The notes under the pieces are model-generated. The model did no database searches and was not told the DNA's origin. It saw only the letters and a program-made list of their open reading frames with translations. Below, piece by piece: positions 26,501 through 33,188 of a stretch of DNA of 64,000 bases. Within the stretch, counting starts at the first letter, position 1; every line of letters begins with the position of its first letter. This stretch comes from Zoogloea sp041917255 (GTDB lineage: Bacteria; Pseudomonadota; Gammaproteobacteria; Burkholderiales; Rhodocyclaceae). The stretch is taken from contig JAYRYA010000001.1 of assembly GCA_041917255.1 (NCBI GenBank), forward strand, positions 163,951 to 227,950, written 5' to 3'. The translations under genes were made by a program, and so were the position numbers.

Positions 26501-29500
26501 AGGGTGCGCACGGCATTGCTGGCGGTGGGGTCGTCGCTGGTGCTGCGGAAGCCGATCTTCTGCATCACGGCGGTGTAGTCGGTCTTGCCGGCGGTGCCCG
26601 TGACGGTGGCAAGGACGATCTCGCCGTTGGCAGCATCGTAGGTGTAGCTGATTTCCACCGCGCCGCTGCCGTTGCTGCCGCTGAGGGTGCCGCTGAGGGC
26701 GGTGCCGGATTGGGTCCAGCCGGCCGAGCTGAGGGCCGCGGCGTCGAAGTAGCCCAGTTCGTCCTGGGCGTCGAGGCCGGTGGTGATACGGACGATGGCG
26801 CCGGTGATGGCGTTGTCGCTGCCAATGGTGCCGGTGTCGTCGAGGACGGTGAGGGCGCCTTCGAGGGTGGCCGGGGCGCCACCCTCGATGTAGTCGAGCG
26901 GGGCCGCGCCGGCAGAGCCGGTGATGTTGGTGACCTGCGGGATCTCGTTGGCGTTCTTGAGGGTGATGTCGGTGGTCTTGCTTGCGGAGGTGGTGGCGCC
27001 GACGCCGTCAGAGTTGGCGTCGGTGACCTGCCAGGTGACGGTGCGCAGGTTGTTCTGGCTGCCGCCAGAGGTGAACAGGTCGACGTTGTCCGGATCGGGC
27101 GCGTTGTAGTTGGCGGTATTGCTGTAGGTGACCGAGCGCAGGACCTTCTGATAGTTGGCGACGCTGTCGGTGCCGGACAGGGTAAGCACGCCGGTGCTGG
27201 CGTTGAAGCTGGCCGTGATGCCGGTGCCGGTGGTGACGGCGGCGAGGGTCTCGCGGCCGTCATTGAGGTAGCCGGTACCGGTGATGCTGACGGTTGCACC
27301 CGAGAACTGGGTGTCGTCCACATCGCTGACGACGAGGCTGGGGGCGATGACGCGGGCGCCGTCGTCCTCGGTGTAGTTCCAGGTGGCGGGCTGGCCGGAG
27401 AGCACCGGGGCGTCGGCCAGCGGAGTGACGTTGATGGTGCTGGTGCTGTCGGCGCTGCTCACGCCAGCGGTGTCGGTGGCCTTCCAGGTGAGCGTGCGGG
27501 TGGCGCTGTTGAGGGTGGGGTCTTCGGATGCGGTGTTGAAGGTGACCGAGTTGAGCGCCGCCTGATAGGTGGCGACGGTGGCCGTGCCGGTCAGGGTGAG
27601 CACGCCGGTCTGGCTGCTGTAACTTACGCTGAGCCCGCCGGCAGTGCCGACCGCCAAGGTGTCGCCTGCAGTGAAGCCGCTGCTGATGGCGACGGTGGCG
27701 CGGTTGAGCTGGCCGCCATCGTCGATGAGTACCAAGCCACTGCCCACATTGACAGCGCCGGCGTTCTCGACAAAAGCACCGCTGGATGCGCCGGTGGTGA
27801 ACTGCGGCGCGTCGTTCACGCTGGTGACGTTGGCGTTGAGGGTGTATTGGCTACTTGAGAAGGCTGTGGTGCCACCGTTGGTGGAAACATCTGCCTCGCC
27901 GCGGATGGCGCCGTTGGTGGCGGTGCCCGTGGTCTGATCCCAGCCGCGCAGGCTGAGGGTCGGCGTTCCGCCCTTGAAACCGTCCGGGTTGAAGCGGACA
28001 CGGTCGGTGCTCTTGAGCAGCAAGGCGTTGGCGGCGCTGGGTGTGCCGAGGCTGTACCAGGTGGTGCCGCCGTCGGTCGAGTATTGCCACGCACCGGTTG
28101 CAGTGCCGTTGCTGGCGTCGGTGATGGCGACGCCCGGGACGGCGCCGCTGTCGGCGTCGGTCATGGCGCTGCCGAGCAGGCTGGCGACGGTCTGGCCGGC
28201 GTTGTTGGTGGCGTCTTCGCTGATGCTGGCGAAGTTGGACGGGGTGCCGAGCACCGGGGCGTCGTTGACCGCGGAGACTGCGATCGTGGCGGTGTCGGTG
28301 GCGGTGGAGTAGGGGCTGCTGCCGCCGCTGGTGGCCGTGCTGGCATAGGTGCCCTGCTGGCCGGCGGTGGCGCCGGTCTGATCCCAGGCCTTGTAGGTGA
28401 AGCTGGCGGTGGTGGCGTTCTTGGCGTCGGGCACGAAGCGCAGCTTGTCGGCGCTGCGCAGCAGGAGCGCGTTGGTGGCCGACACGGCGCCGACGTTGGT
28501 CCAGCTGGAGCCGCCGTTGGTGGAGTACTGCCAGGTACCGTTGCCGCTCACCAGACTGGTGACGGCGATGCCGGACGCGGCGCCACTATCCACGTCGGTC
28601 ACCGAGGTACCGAGCACGCTGGCGACGGTCTGGCCGGCGTTGCTGGTGTCGTCCTCGGTGATGCCGGTGAGGGTGGGGGCGGTAGCGGTGAGCACCGGCG
28701 CGTCGTTTACTGCCGTGACGGTGAGCGTGGCGGTCTGCTTGGTGGCAGAGAAAGCGGTTTCATCGCCGTTGGCGATGGCCTTGGTGGTGCCATAACTGGT
28801 GGCCGCGGAGAGATCGGCGGTGAGGCCGGCGGTGCCGCTCGTGCGGTCCCAGGCGCGGTAAGCGATGGTGGCCGTGCCGGCGTAGTCGGCTGCAGGCACG
28901 AATCGGATGCGGTCGGTGCTGCGCAGCAGGCGGGCCGCGGCGTCGGACGCGGTGCCGAAGGCGACCCAGTTGGCGCCACCGTCGATGGAGTACTGCCAGC
29001 TGCCGTTGGTGTTGTCGTTGGCGGTGACGGCAATGCCATTCACGGCGCTGGCGTCCACGTCGGAGGACGACAGGAAACTCGACACCAGAGAGCCGGAGTT
29101 GTTGACCGCGTCTTCCTGGATCGCGGCAATGGCAGACGGCGCGTTGTTCACCGGCGCGTCGTTCTTGCGGACGGGGGTGATCGCGATGGTCTTGCTGAAG
29201 CTGGGCGTGCCACCGTTGTCGCTGTACTCGACGACGTACGGGAGCAGCGAGCTGTTGGGCAGGTCGTTCCACTTGCCGGGCGAGGCGCCGGACGAGTAGA
29301 TCTCGCCGTAGTGCTCGCCGCCTGAGTTGTTGGGTTCGCCGCTGTTCCAGTACGAGTAGCCGCCGCTGGCCGTCACGGGACTTCCGTTGCCAGTGGAGAT
29401 CAAGGTGCCTTTTTCCGGGCCGGCCACCCAGTACCACTTGCCTTCGGCGGCGCTCTGGCTGGCGAAGGTGGTGGTGCCGGTGGCGGCGTTGATGTAGGTG

Positions 29501-32340
29501 TAGTCGTCGGACGCGCCGATCCAGGCATCTGCGCCGAGCTTTTGCTTGATGAAGTCGTTTTCTTCCTGGCTGGTGATGGTGGCCAGGTAGCCGGTCATGC
29601 CCTGGAAGGTGCGGCCTTCGGCGGCGGTCTTGGCGGAGGTCCAGCTGTAACTGCCGGAGACATACTCGTAGTAGTGGGTCTTGCCACCGAAACTCAGGGC
29701 CAGCGCATCACCGATGGTCATGCTGATGGTGCGGGCGGTGGTGGTGGGGTTCTCGCTGATGTTGTAGTACTTCACGGCCCGGAGGGCCGCTTCGTACTCG
29801 GCAATGGTTGCGGTGCCGGTGAGCGTCAGGATGCCCGTCGAGGTGTTGTAGGCGTAAGTGATCTTGCCCGTGACATCGGTTCCGGAGGCGGGTTGGAGGC
29901 GATCTTCGGCCGAAACGAGGTTGGAGGTGATGACCACCCGGGCACTGCTGAGGGTGGTGCTGTCCACGTCGGTCAGCGTGAGGGCGTTGTCCACATAGAA
30001 GCTGCCGTCGTTCTCGTCGTAGCCGCTGCTGCTGCGGCTGAGGGTGAGTACGGCGGGGTCATCGACTGCGGTGACATTGATGGTGGCGGTGCGGGTGCCC
30101 TGGAGGGCGCCGCCGCTGCCGGTGTTGCCGCCATCGTTGACGGTGAACGTGACGGTTCGGGCGAGGGTGGACGGGCTATCCGAGCTGTTGGCGTAGCAGA
30201 TCACCCGGCCCAGGGCTTGAACGGCTGCAGCCGTGGCGCTGCTGTTCAGATTGATGCGCAGGGCGCCGCCGCTCGCGCCGGTGTTGCTGGCGTCGATGGT
30301 GCCGATGATCGTTCCGCCGTACGTGACGTTGCTGCCGGAAACGCCGATCTGGCCGGCGCCGGTGCCCTGGTTAAGCACCGAGAGCTGGTCTTCGGCGGCC
30401 CCGTTGGTGGTGATCTGGGCCTGCAGCCAGCCGCCGTTGAGGTTGGCGGGGCTGTCGGGGTCGGTGATCGTCATCACCGTGTCGATGGGCGTGGCGACGG
30501 CGTTTTCGGTGTAGGCGAGGGTCTGGGCCGTACCGCCGAGCACCGGGGCGTCGTTGGTCGGCGTGATGTTGATCAGGCCGGTGTCGGACGCGGTTTCACC
30601 AGTGGCGCTCTGGGCAGTGACGGTGAAGACGCGCACCGGCGAGGTGACCGGGCTGTCGGAGGTGGCGTTGAACGCGACCTGGCGGGCGATGCTGGTGACG
30701 ACGGCGTCGTTCACCTTCGAGCCATACACCCGCACGTTGTCGATGTACATCGACGCGCCGGCGGCACGACCGCCCGAGAAATCGTAGGTGCCGGAGACGA
30801 ACACGAAGCGGTAGGTGCCGCTGGTGCCGATGGTGGCGCTGGCGGTCGCCCAGTTGGTGGAGCCGGCGGTGCTGGTGCCGGTGGCGTCCAGCACTGTGGT
30901 GGTGGCGCCGGTGGTCGTGTTGAGGATATAACCGAACACGTCGTAGGCGTCGGAGCCGGCGTAGGCGCGCCAGTCGAAGTAGATCTTGTCGCCGGCGCTG
31001 GCCGAGAAGGTGTCGCTGTATACCGCCGGGCCGTGGACCACATCGTAGCCGGAAGCGGTGGTGATGCCGGTGCTCAGCAGGCTGAGGGAGCGGGTGCCTT
31101 CCGTGTATTGGCTGGTGCTGACGGTGGTGCTGTAGCTGCCGGCGGTGGACGGATAGGGGTCGTCGTTGCCGGCGTTGGCGGGGTAGGTGCCGTCGTTGGG
31201 GGAGGTGAAGCCGGCAATGGCGGTGGTGCCCAGGTTGATGACCTGGTTCATCGCCGTCCAGCCGGTGAGCGTGCCGGATTCGAAGCCCGAGTTGGTGAAG
31301 GTGGAGACGAAGTTGATCTTCAGCGCCTTGCCGGCGGTGCCGTTTTCGGTGGCGTCGATGCTCCCGATGATATCGCGACCGCTGCCGTTGCCCAGGTAAA
31401 CCGAGCTGCCCGAATACGAGATCGCGCCGGAGGCGTTGACGTTGGCGGCGTTGGTGAGCGTGAGGATGTCGGTGCTCTGGCCGTTGGTCAGGCTGAAGCG
31501 GATGTACTTGCCGTCGTAGGAGCTGCCGCCGGTGATGGTGATGTTGCTGTCCACGACGACCGCGCCGCTGCCTTCCACGTAGGTGGTGTCGTCCACCGAG
31601 GTCACGCTGGGGGCCCCGAGCAGGAAGGGATCGACGGCGTCGGTGAAGGCCAGTGCGGCGGCATCGACGGTGCCGGTGGTGTATTCGAGCGTCCAGTCGC
31701 CGCCCTCCTTGGCGGCACCGGTGGCGTCGGTCGAGGCGGCCACGTCGGCCTGAGTGATGCGGGCGATCTCGTCCACCAGCGCCTGGCCGTCGGTGCCAGC
31801 GCCGACGTCGCAGCCATAGATCAGGATGTCGCCGTCGGAGGTGAGGCTTGATCCGATGGCGGCCAGCGCGTCGGCGTGGGCGGCAACGGTGCGCTGGTTG
31901 ATGTGCAGGTCGCCGAGGGTGATGTCGCCCTGGCTGCCGTGGGACAGGATGTGGATGGACTGGATGTCGTTGCGGCCGGCAACGGTGTCCCGGATCTGCT
32001 GGAGCGCATCGGTTGCCGGGTCGAGCACGATGACCCGGGCGTTGCCGTCGATGTTGCTGGCGAGCACGTTGGCGTTCTGCAACTGCCCATCCACGAAGAC
32101 GAGGCGGGTGGCAGACGCGGCATCAGGCGTAGTGGAGCCTACTGCGGCCGGTGCGAGATCGGCCGAGGTGTCGGTGCTGGCGTCGGCGGTTACCGAATGG
32201 TCTGCGGTGACCTGGGCGACGGCTTCGGCACCGGCGGCGCCATCGAAGACGAGTCGCTGTTCGAGGGCCAGCGGGGCCGGTCCCTGGCGGTTGAGGCGGC
32301 GGCGTTTGCCGGTGGCGCTGCGGGTCGGGTTCGAAGGCAT
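20596..32340 (-). CDS. Giant DUF4347/cadherin-like repeat surface protein (3914 aa)
   Basis: This is a single unbroken frame of 3914 codons with a good AGGAG site before the ATG. The N-terminus is basic (GKRRRLNRQG), followed by LALEQRLVFDGA, which resembles the LEPR-x-LL/LFDGA motif seen at the start of many giant exported proteins. Then come a DUF4347 domain (78-225), a jelly-roll-like region, tandem beta-sandwich repeats joined by NDAP linkers, an inserted C-type-lectin-like domain and two dystroglycan/cadherin-like domains at the end. There are no RTX nonapeptides, no classical signal peptide and an arginine-rich C-terminus. It is probably a secreted or surface adhesin exported by its operon partners. 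Confidence 0.88.
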   Translation of the reverse strand: MPSNPTRSATGKRRRLNRQGPAPLALEQRLVFDGAAGAEAVAQVTADHSVTADASTDTSADLAPAAVGSTTPDAASATRLVFVDGQLQNANVLASNIDGNARVIVLDPATDALQQIRDTVAGRNDIQSIHILSHGSQGDITLGDLHINQRTVAAHADALAAIGSSLTSDGDILIYGCDVGAGTDGQALVDEIARITQADVAASTDATGAAKEGGDWTLEYTTGTVDAAALAFTDAVDPFLLGAPSVTSVDDTTYVEGSGAVVVDSNITITGGSSYDGKYIRFSLTNGQSTDILTLTNAANVNASGAISYSGSSVYLGNGSGRDIIGSIDATENGTAGKALKINFVSTFTNSGFESGTLTGWTAMNQVINLGTTAIAGFTSPNDGTYPANAGNDDPYPSTAGSYSTTVSTSQYTEGTRSLSLLSTGITTASGYDVVHGPAVYSDTFSASAGDKIYFDWRAYAGSDAYDVFGYILNTTTGATTTVLDATGTSTAGSTNWATASATIGTSGTYRFVFVSGTYDFSGGRAAGASMYIDNVRVYGSKVNDAVVTSIARQVAFNATSDSPVTSPVRVFTVTAQSATGETASDTGLINITPTNDAPVLGGTAQTLAYTENAVATPIDTVMTITDPDSPANLNGGWLQAQITTNGAAEDQLSVLNQGTGAGQIGVSGSNVTYGGTIIGTIDASNTGASGGALRINLNSSATAAAVQALGRVICYANSSDSPSTLARTVTFTVNDGGNTGSGGALQGTRTATINVTAVDDPAVLTLSRSSSGYDENDGSFYVDNALTLTDVDSTTLSSARVVITSNLVSAEDRLQPASGTDVTGKITYAYNTSTGILTLTGTATIAEYEAALRAVKYYNISENPTTTARTISMTIGDALALSFGGKTHYYEYVSGSYSWTSAKTAAEGRTFQGMTGYLATITSQEENDFIKQKLGADAWIGASDDYTYINAATGTTTFASQSAAEGKWYWVAGPEKGTLISTGNGSPVTASGGYSYWNSGEPNNSGGEHYGEIYSSGASPGKWNDLPNSSLLPYVVEYSDNGGTPSFSKTIAITPVRKNDAPVNNAPSAIAAIQEDAVNNSGSLVSSFLSSSDVDASAVNGIAVTANDNTNGSWQYSIDGGANWVAFGTASDAAARLLRSTDRIRFVPAADYAGTATIAYRAWDRTSGTAGLTADLSAATSYGTTKAIANGDETAFSATKQTATLTVTAVNDAPVLTATAPTLTGITEDDTSNAGQTVASVLGTSVTDVDSGAASGIAVTSLVSGNGTWQYSTNGGSSWTNVGAVSATNALLLRSADKLRFVPDAKNATTASFTYKAWDQTGATAGQQGTYASTATSGGSSPYSTATDTATIAVSAVNDAPVLGTPSNFASISEDATNNAGQTVASLLGSAMTDADSGAVPGVAITDASNGTATGAWQYSTDGGTTWYSLGTPSAANALLLKSTDRVRFNPDGFKGGTPTLSLRGWDQTTGTATNGAIRGEADVSTNGGTTAFSSSQYTLNANVTSVNDAPQFTTGASSGAFVENAGAVNVGSGLVLIDDGGQLNRATVAISSGFTAGDTLAVGTAGGLSVSYSSQTGVLTLTGTATVATYQAALNSVTFNTASEDPTLNSATRTLTWKATDTAGVSSADSTSTINVTPLADAPVLSGQPATWNYTEDDGARVIAPSLVVSDVDDTQFSGATVSITGTGYLNDGRETLAAVTTGTGITASFNASTGVLTLSGTDSVANYQKVLRSVTYSNTANYNAPDPDNVDLFTSGGSQNNLRTVTWQVTDANSDGVGATTSASKTTDITLKNANEIPQVTNITGSAGAAPLDYIEGGAPATLEGALTVLDDTGTIGSDNAITGAIVRITTGLDAQDELGYFDAAALSSAGWTQSGTALSGTLSGSNGSGAVEISYTYDAANGEIVLATVTGTAGKTDYTAVMQKIGFRSTSDDPTASNAVRTLIWRVTDNAGVESQVTAAQSTLVRIEAINDAPVATTGGATIAYTEGGSAVVAVSNLTFTDPDDTTLSAATVSISAGTVSGDLLAIDASVLSAAGLTLDPSSTATSLVITGTASLATYENVLRQITFSSSSDNPTSDGASTSRTLTWTVTDSFGSRSTDFPTANDASTARETSAGATSLISVAPANDAPTLAGLPGTAVSYTEGGSAVALASAITLADVDDANLTEARVWISGDFTAGDTLSATVGASGITASYNSTTGVLTLSHTGATKATFESVLRTVTYSSTADDPTAISGTRSISWQVTDADASTSGANLLDSSVGTSSVALTATDNATSVGGLGSASYVEKGSATVIAPSITLADADDTTLEGISVSISGNFTSGDTLAVTAPLSGTGISASYNAGTGVLTLTGTATLADYQAVARSIVFSTSSDNPTGTATSRSLTWATTSSFGSRLTDAAGGNDGSSGTVTANAGTSSLSITARNDAPTLALNHNTALDASTVVFEQGGAPVYVLDNSNPNVVGSATVSDVDDAYVASASVVISNNRSSADVLSVATPSGWSRSGSVLTTGSGAQINVTYNAGTGTLSLTTASGNVTKAEFESLLEHVQYQNGSSSPTDTGASRALTWTITDANGVADSTFGAQSATGTSYLVIRDVNDAPTISPSSPTASYTEGAASVTVPTITVTDPDPGEIVTATLTLADPTLGSLNVPTGAAYNPGTGVWTFTGSVSAVNAALASLVFIPGTNTDVNTTISVSIADGGEDSATPATGTIALNVTALNDAPILVPSAPVLAGLTEDDTNDAGQTVASFRGAITDVDTGALSGIVIVGQTPGNGHWEYKIGSGSWAAFGSVSASSAIALADSDSIRFVPNGENATTASFTYRAWDGTGATAGSGVDASTTGNASHFSSASDEASITVTAVNDAPVLAAGDSTLTTITEDDTTNAGQLISALRGTTTDVDTGAVKGVAITGLTSGNGTWQYSTDGGTTWVNAAAGGAVSGTHALLLADTDRIRFLPNGENATTANLTYRAWDRSSGTAGHYADTSTNGGTSAFSTQQNGMDITVTAVNDAPVLASALPTLSPLTEDDTTNAGQTVASFIGSTLSDVDTGAVQGIAISATTNGNGSWEYSTDGGSTWHTVTGLTGGNGLLLASTDKIRFVPDGQNATTATLTYHAWDQSTGTTGNLVSLAATGSTSAFSPTTNQASIAVSAVNDAPVLAAGDTTLVPLTEDDTGNAGQLVSALRGATTDADSGAVQGVAITGLTSGNGTWQYSTDGGTTWINADVGGAVSGSHALLLADTDRIRFLPDGQNATTAALTYRAWDRSAGTSGGYADTSTNGGTSAFSAQQNGMNIAVSAVNDAPVLAPAAPTLPSITEDDTTNAGQTVASFLGSTLSDVDSGALPGIAITATDDGNGSWEYSTDGGTTWNTVTGLTGSNGLLLTSTDKIRFVPDARNATTAHLTYHAWDRSAGTAGTLTSLTTTSGTSPFSTAADVVTIHVDPVNDAPINDVAPSYSGDFRGDGTLRQDGTVTANPGLWRDVDAGDPATTFRYVWEVADDAAGTNLRTITGATDPSYTLTAAEIGKFVRVKVFGGDGTTETVATGAFKAVTNIDPRTTGTIDTQDSTESVPFSFAVPPGTFADDNGEDTLHYSATQADGSPLPAWLHFNPLSRTFTGTPGGGDIAVLQIRVIADDHGNQPTHADFTLRVAGVPTKPIEAKPVVEDKPVVPVVVDPTPVKPSADTGWTAPSASSGAVGGTWTVPKGDGFFSAADRALSVTSVSPTPDASRAPAAGTAPTIAETRSVAQNVGQAGLTRSDGFRVVVQATESKDEVNLVLARPLNDQDFKPATSIKLIVPPDTFTHTRLDARVQLSAERIDGTPLPNWLRFDARKGEFLGLPPADFDGDVEVKVTAKDNFGNQVSTIFRIRVHSGQRVSFNGREGLSAQFRTASAPGRDAVRSGLVEHARQARARTV
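20690..21690 (-). other. C-terminal pair of dystroglycan/cadherin-like domains
   Basis: Two domains of about 100 residues share the pattern V-P-x-x-T-F...L-x-x-x-A...GxPLPxWLxF...F-x-G-x-P, typical of CADG-type domains. They are separated by a linker rich in proline and valine. The protein ends with an arginine-rich tail lacking any RTX or typical type I secretion signal. Confidence 0.75.
22010..24180 (-). repeat. Second block of five TEDD-type repeats with an 870-base higher-order period
   Basis: Five repeats of about 145 residues each open LTEDDTTNAGQ and contain GNGTWQYSTDGGTTW or GNGSWEYSTDGG. Repeats two and four are near copies of each other, as are three and five. The same 16-base string CATGCCGTTCTGCTGG recurs at 22462 and 23332, exactly 870 bases apart, so a two-repeat unit appears to have been duplicated recently. 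Confidence 0.85.
24181..27811 (-). repeat. Block of about eight YTEGG-type cadherin-like repeats
   Basis: Repeats of about 120-160 residues open with (Y/F)xEGG or close variants. Each contains GVLTLTGTATxAxYxxxLRxxTY and x-RxLTWxVTD, and most end in a D-A-P linker. Aspartates in DVDD pairs could bind calcium between domains, as in bacterial adhesins. Confidence 0.75.
27812..29155 (-). repeat. First block of three TEDD-type repeats
   Basis: Three repeats of about 145-155 residues share QEDA/TEDD/SEDA openings, W-Q-Y-S-x-(D/N)-G-G-x-x-W, LLRSxDxxRF and a C-terminal NDAP linker. They belong to the same family as the block at 22010-24180 but are more divergent. Confidence 0.75.
29215..29700 (-). 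other. C-type-lectin-like domain inserted in the repeat region
   Basis: Residues about 880-1042 show the lectin fold signatures: HYYEYVSGSYSWTSAKTAAE, GYLATITSQEENDFI, AWIGASDD, WYWVAGPE, and EPNNSGGEHYGEI with WNDLP. The EPN triplet and WND are the calcium/sugar-binding residues in mannose-type lectins, so calcium-dependent glycan binding is plausible. Confidence 0.8.
30715..31310 (-). other. Jelly-roll, carbohydrate-binding-like region of the giant protein
   Basis: The stretch begins NSGFESGTLTGW and ends SMYIDNVRVYG, the opening and closing signatures of galactose-binding-like jelly-roll modules, with YTEGTRSLSLL in the middle. A carbohydrate or cell-surface ligand is possible. Confidence 0.55.
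31666..32109 (-). other. DUF4347 domain of the giant protein
   Basis: Residues about 78-225 match the DUF4347 pattern: HILSHGSQGDITLG, then DILIYGCDVGAGTDG, and VAAST near the end with GGDWTLEY. The His-Gly (H134) and Gly-Cys (C177) arrangement after two beta strands recalls the catalytic dyad of caspase/CHAT-type proteases. Whether the domain is an active protease is not known. Confidence 0.75.
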
Positions 32341-32370
32341 CGTGTGGCTCCTGCTAGTTCTGATTTGGCG

Positions 32371-33177
32371 TTATTTCGGCGAGGCGGGCGTGGAGGCAGG
32401 CGGGGCAAGCTGCACCCGCCCGCTCATGCCGGCGATCAGATCGGGGAACTGGCCGTCGATGACGGCGATGGTTTTGACGGACTGGCTGACCGGGTCGACC
32501 TTGGCGCCCAGGCGGATGACCTTGGCCGGGTAGGTGCCGCCGGTTTCGTCGATCTTCACCTGGAACCGGTAGCCGTCCTTGAGCCACGCCATCCAGCGGG
32601 ACGGGACGATGAATTCCAGTTCGAGGGCGCTGTCGTCGATGATCTCCAGGATGCCCTGGCCAGGCTGGGCAAACTGCTGCTCGCGCACCTTCTGTTCGGA
32701 TACGCGGCCCGAGAAGGGCGCGGCGATCTGGCACTTGGCGAGCGTGGCGTTCATCAGCGAGACGTCAGCCTTGGCCTTGGCGACTTCCGACTGGGAGGTT
32801 TCCAGTTCCAGCTTGCCAACCGAGTTGAGCTCGGCCAGCCGGTTGTTGGCCGCGTAGGTCTTCTCGGCGGCCGTCAGGGTGGCCTTGGCCTTGTTGAGCT
32901 GGGCCGCCTGCAGCGAGCAGTCGAGAACGATCAGCACCTGGCCGGCCTTGAAGCGCTCACCTTCGCGTACTGCAATGCGATTGACCTTGGCGCCCACTTC
33001 GGCGGCAAGGGTGGTGAAGCGCCGGGGCGATAGCTGGGCGCGGATGTCCTGACGATCAAGCGCCGGTGCCGCTGCGGCTCCCGGCGGAGGGGGCGGCGGG
33101 TTGCCCCGCTGTGGCACCTGAGCCCAGGCGCCGATGACGGTGGCGCCCAGGGCGATGGCAAGCATGGAACGGAACAT
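32371..33177 (-). CDS. Short periplasmic adaptor (HlyD/RND membrane-fusion type)
   Basis: This 268-residue protein has a signal peptide (about 1-19, ending AWA), a proline-rich linker, a first lipoyl half motif (VGAKVNRIAVREGERFKAGQ), a coiled-coil hairpin (about 90-145), a second half motif (IAAPFSGRVSEQKV) and a beta-barrel. There is no membrane helix, so it should be free in the periplasm or bound to the outer-membrane channel. It starts 11 bases after the TolC-like stop, and the giant gene starts 30 bases after its own stop. It gives the operon a second adaptor besides the two HlyD-type membrane proteins. Confidence 0.85.
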   Translation of the reverse strand: MFRSMLAIALGATVIGAWAQVPQRGNPPPPPPGAAAAPALDRQDIRAQLSPRRFTTLAAEVGAKVNRIAVREGERFKAGQVLIVLDCSLQAAQLNKAKATLTAAEKTYAANNRLAELNSVGKLELETSQSEVAKAKADVSLMNATLAKCQIAAPFSGRVSEQKVREQQFAQPGQGILEIIDDSALELEFIVPSRWMAWLKDGYRFQVKIDETGGTYPAKVIRLGAKVDPVSQSVKTIAVIDGQFPDLIAGMSGRVQLAPPASTPASPK

Positions 33178-33188
33178 GGAAAACCTCG

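Noticed and set aside
20584..27858. A 2424-codon open frame on the plus strand opposite the giant repeat gene, and further long ones at 28084-29325 and 29542-31851
   Set aside because: They are mirror images of a GC-rich, repetitive coding strand. Their translations are low-complexity, rich in glycine, valine and alanine, with no domain, and the minus-strand protein has clear domains and a ribosome site.
22010..29155. Repeat arrays as a CRISPR locus
   Set aside because: The repeats are long, in-frame protein-coding units of about 435 bases, with no short identical repeats and unique spacers.
20596..32340. Reading the giant protein as an RTX toxin or a LapA-type adhesin
   Set aside because: No GGxGxD nonapeptides, no LapG-type di-alanine cleavage site recognised and no adjacent ABC ATPase, LapD or LapG.
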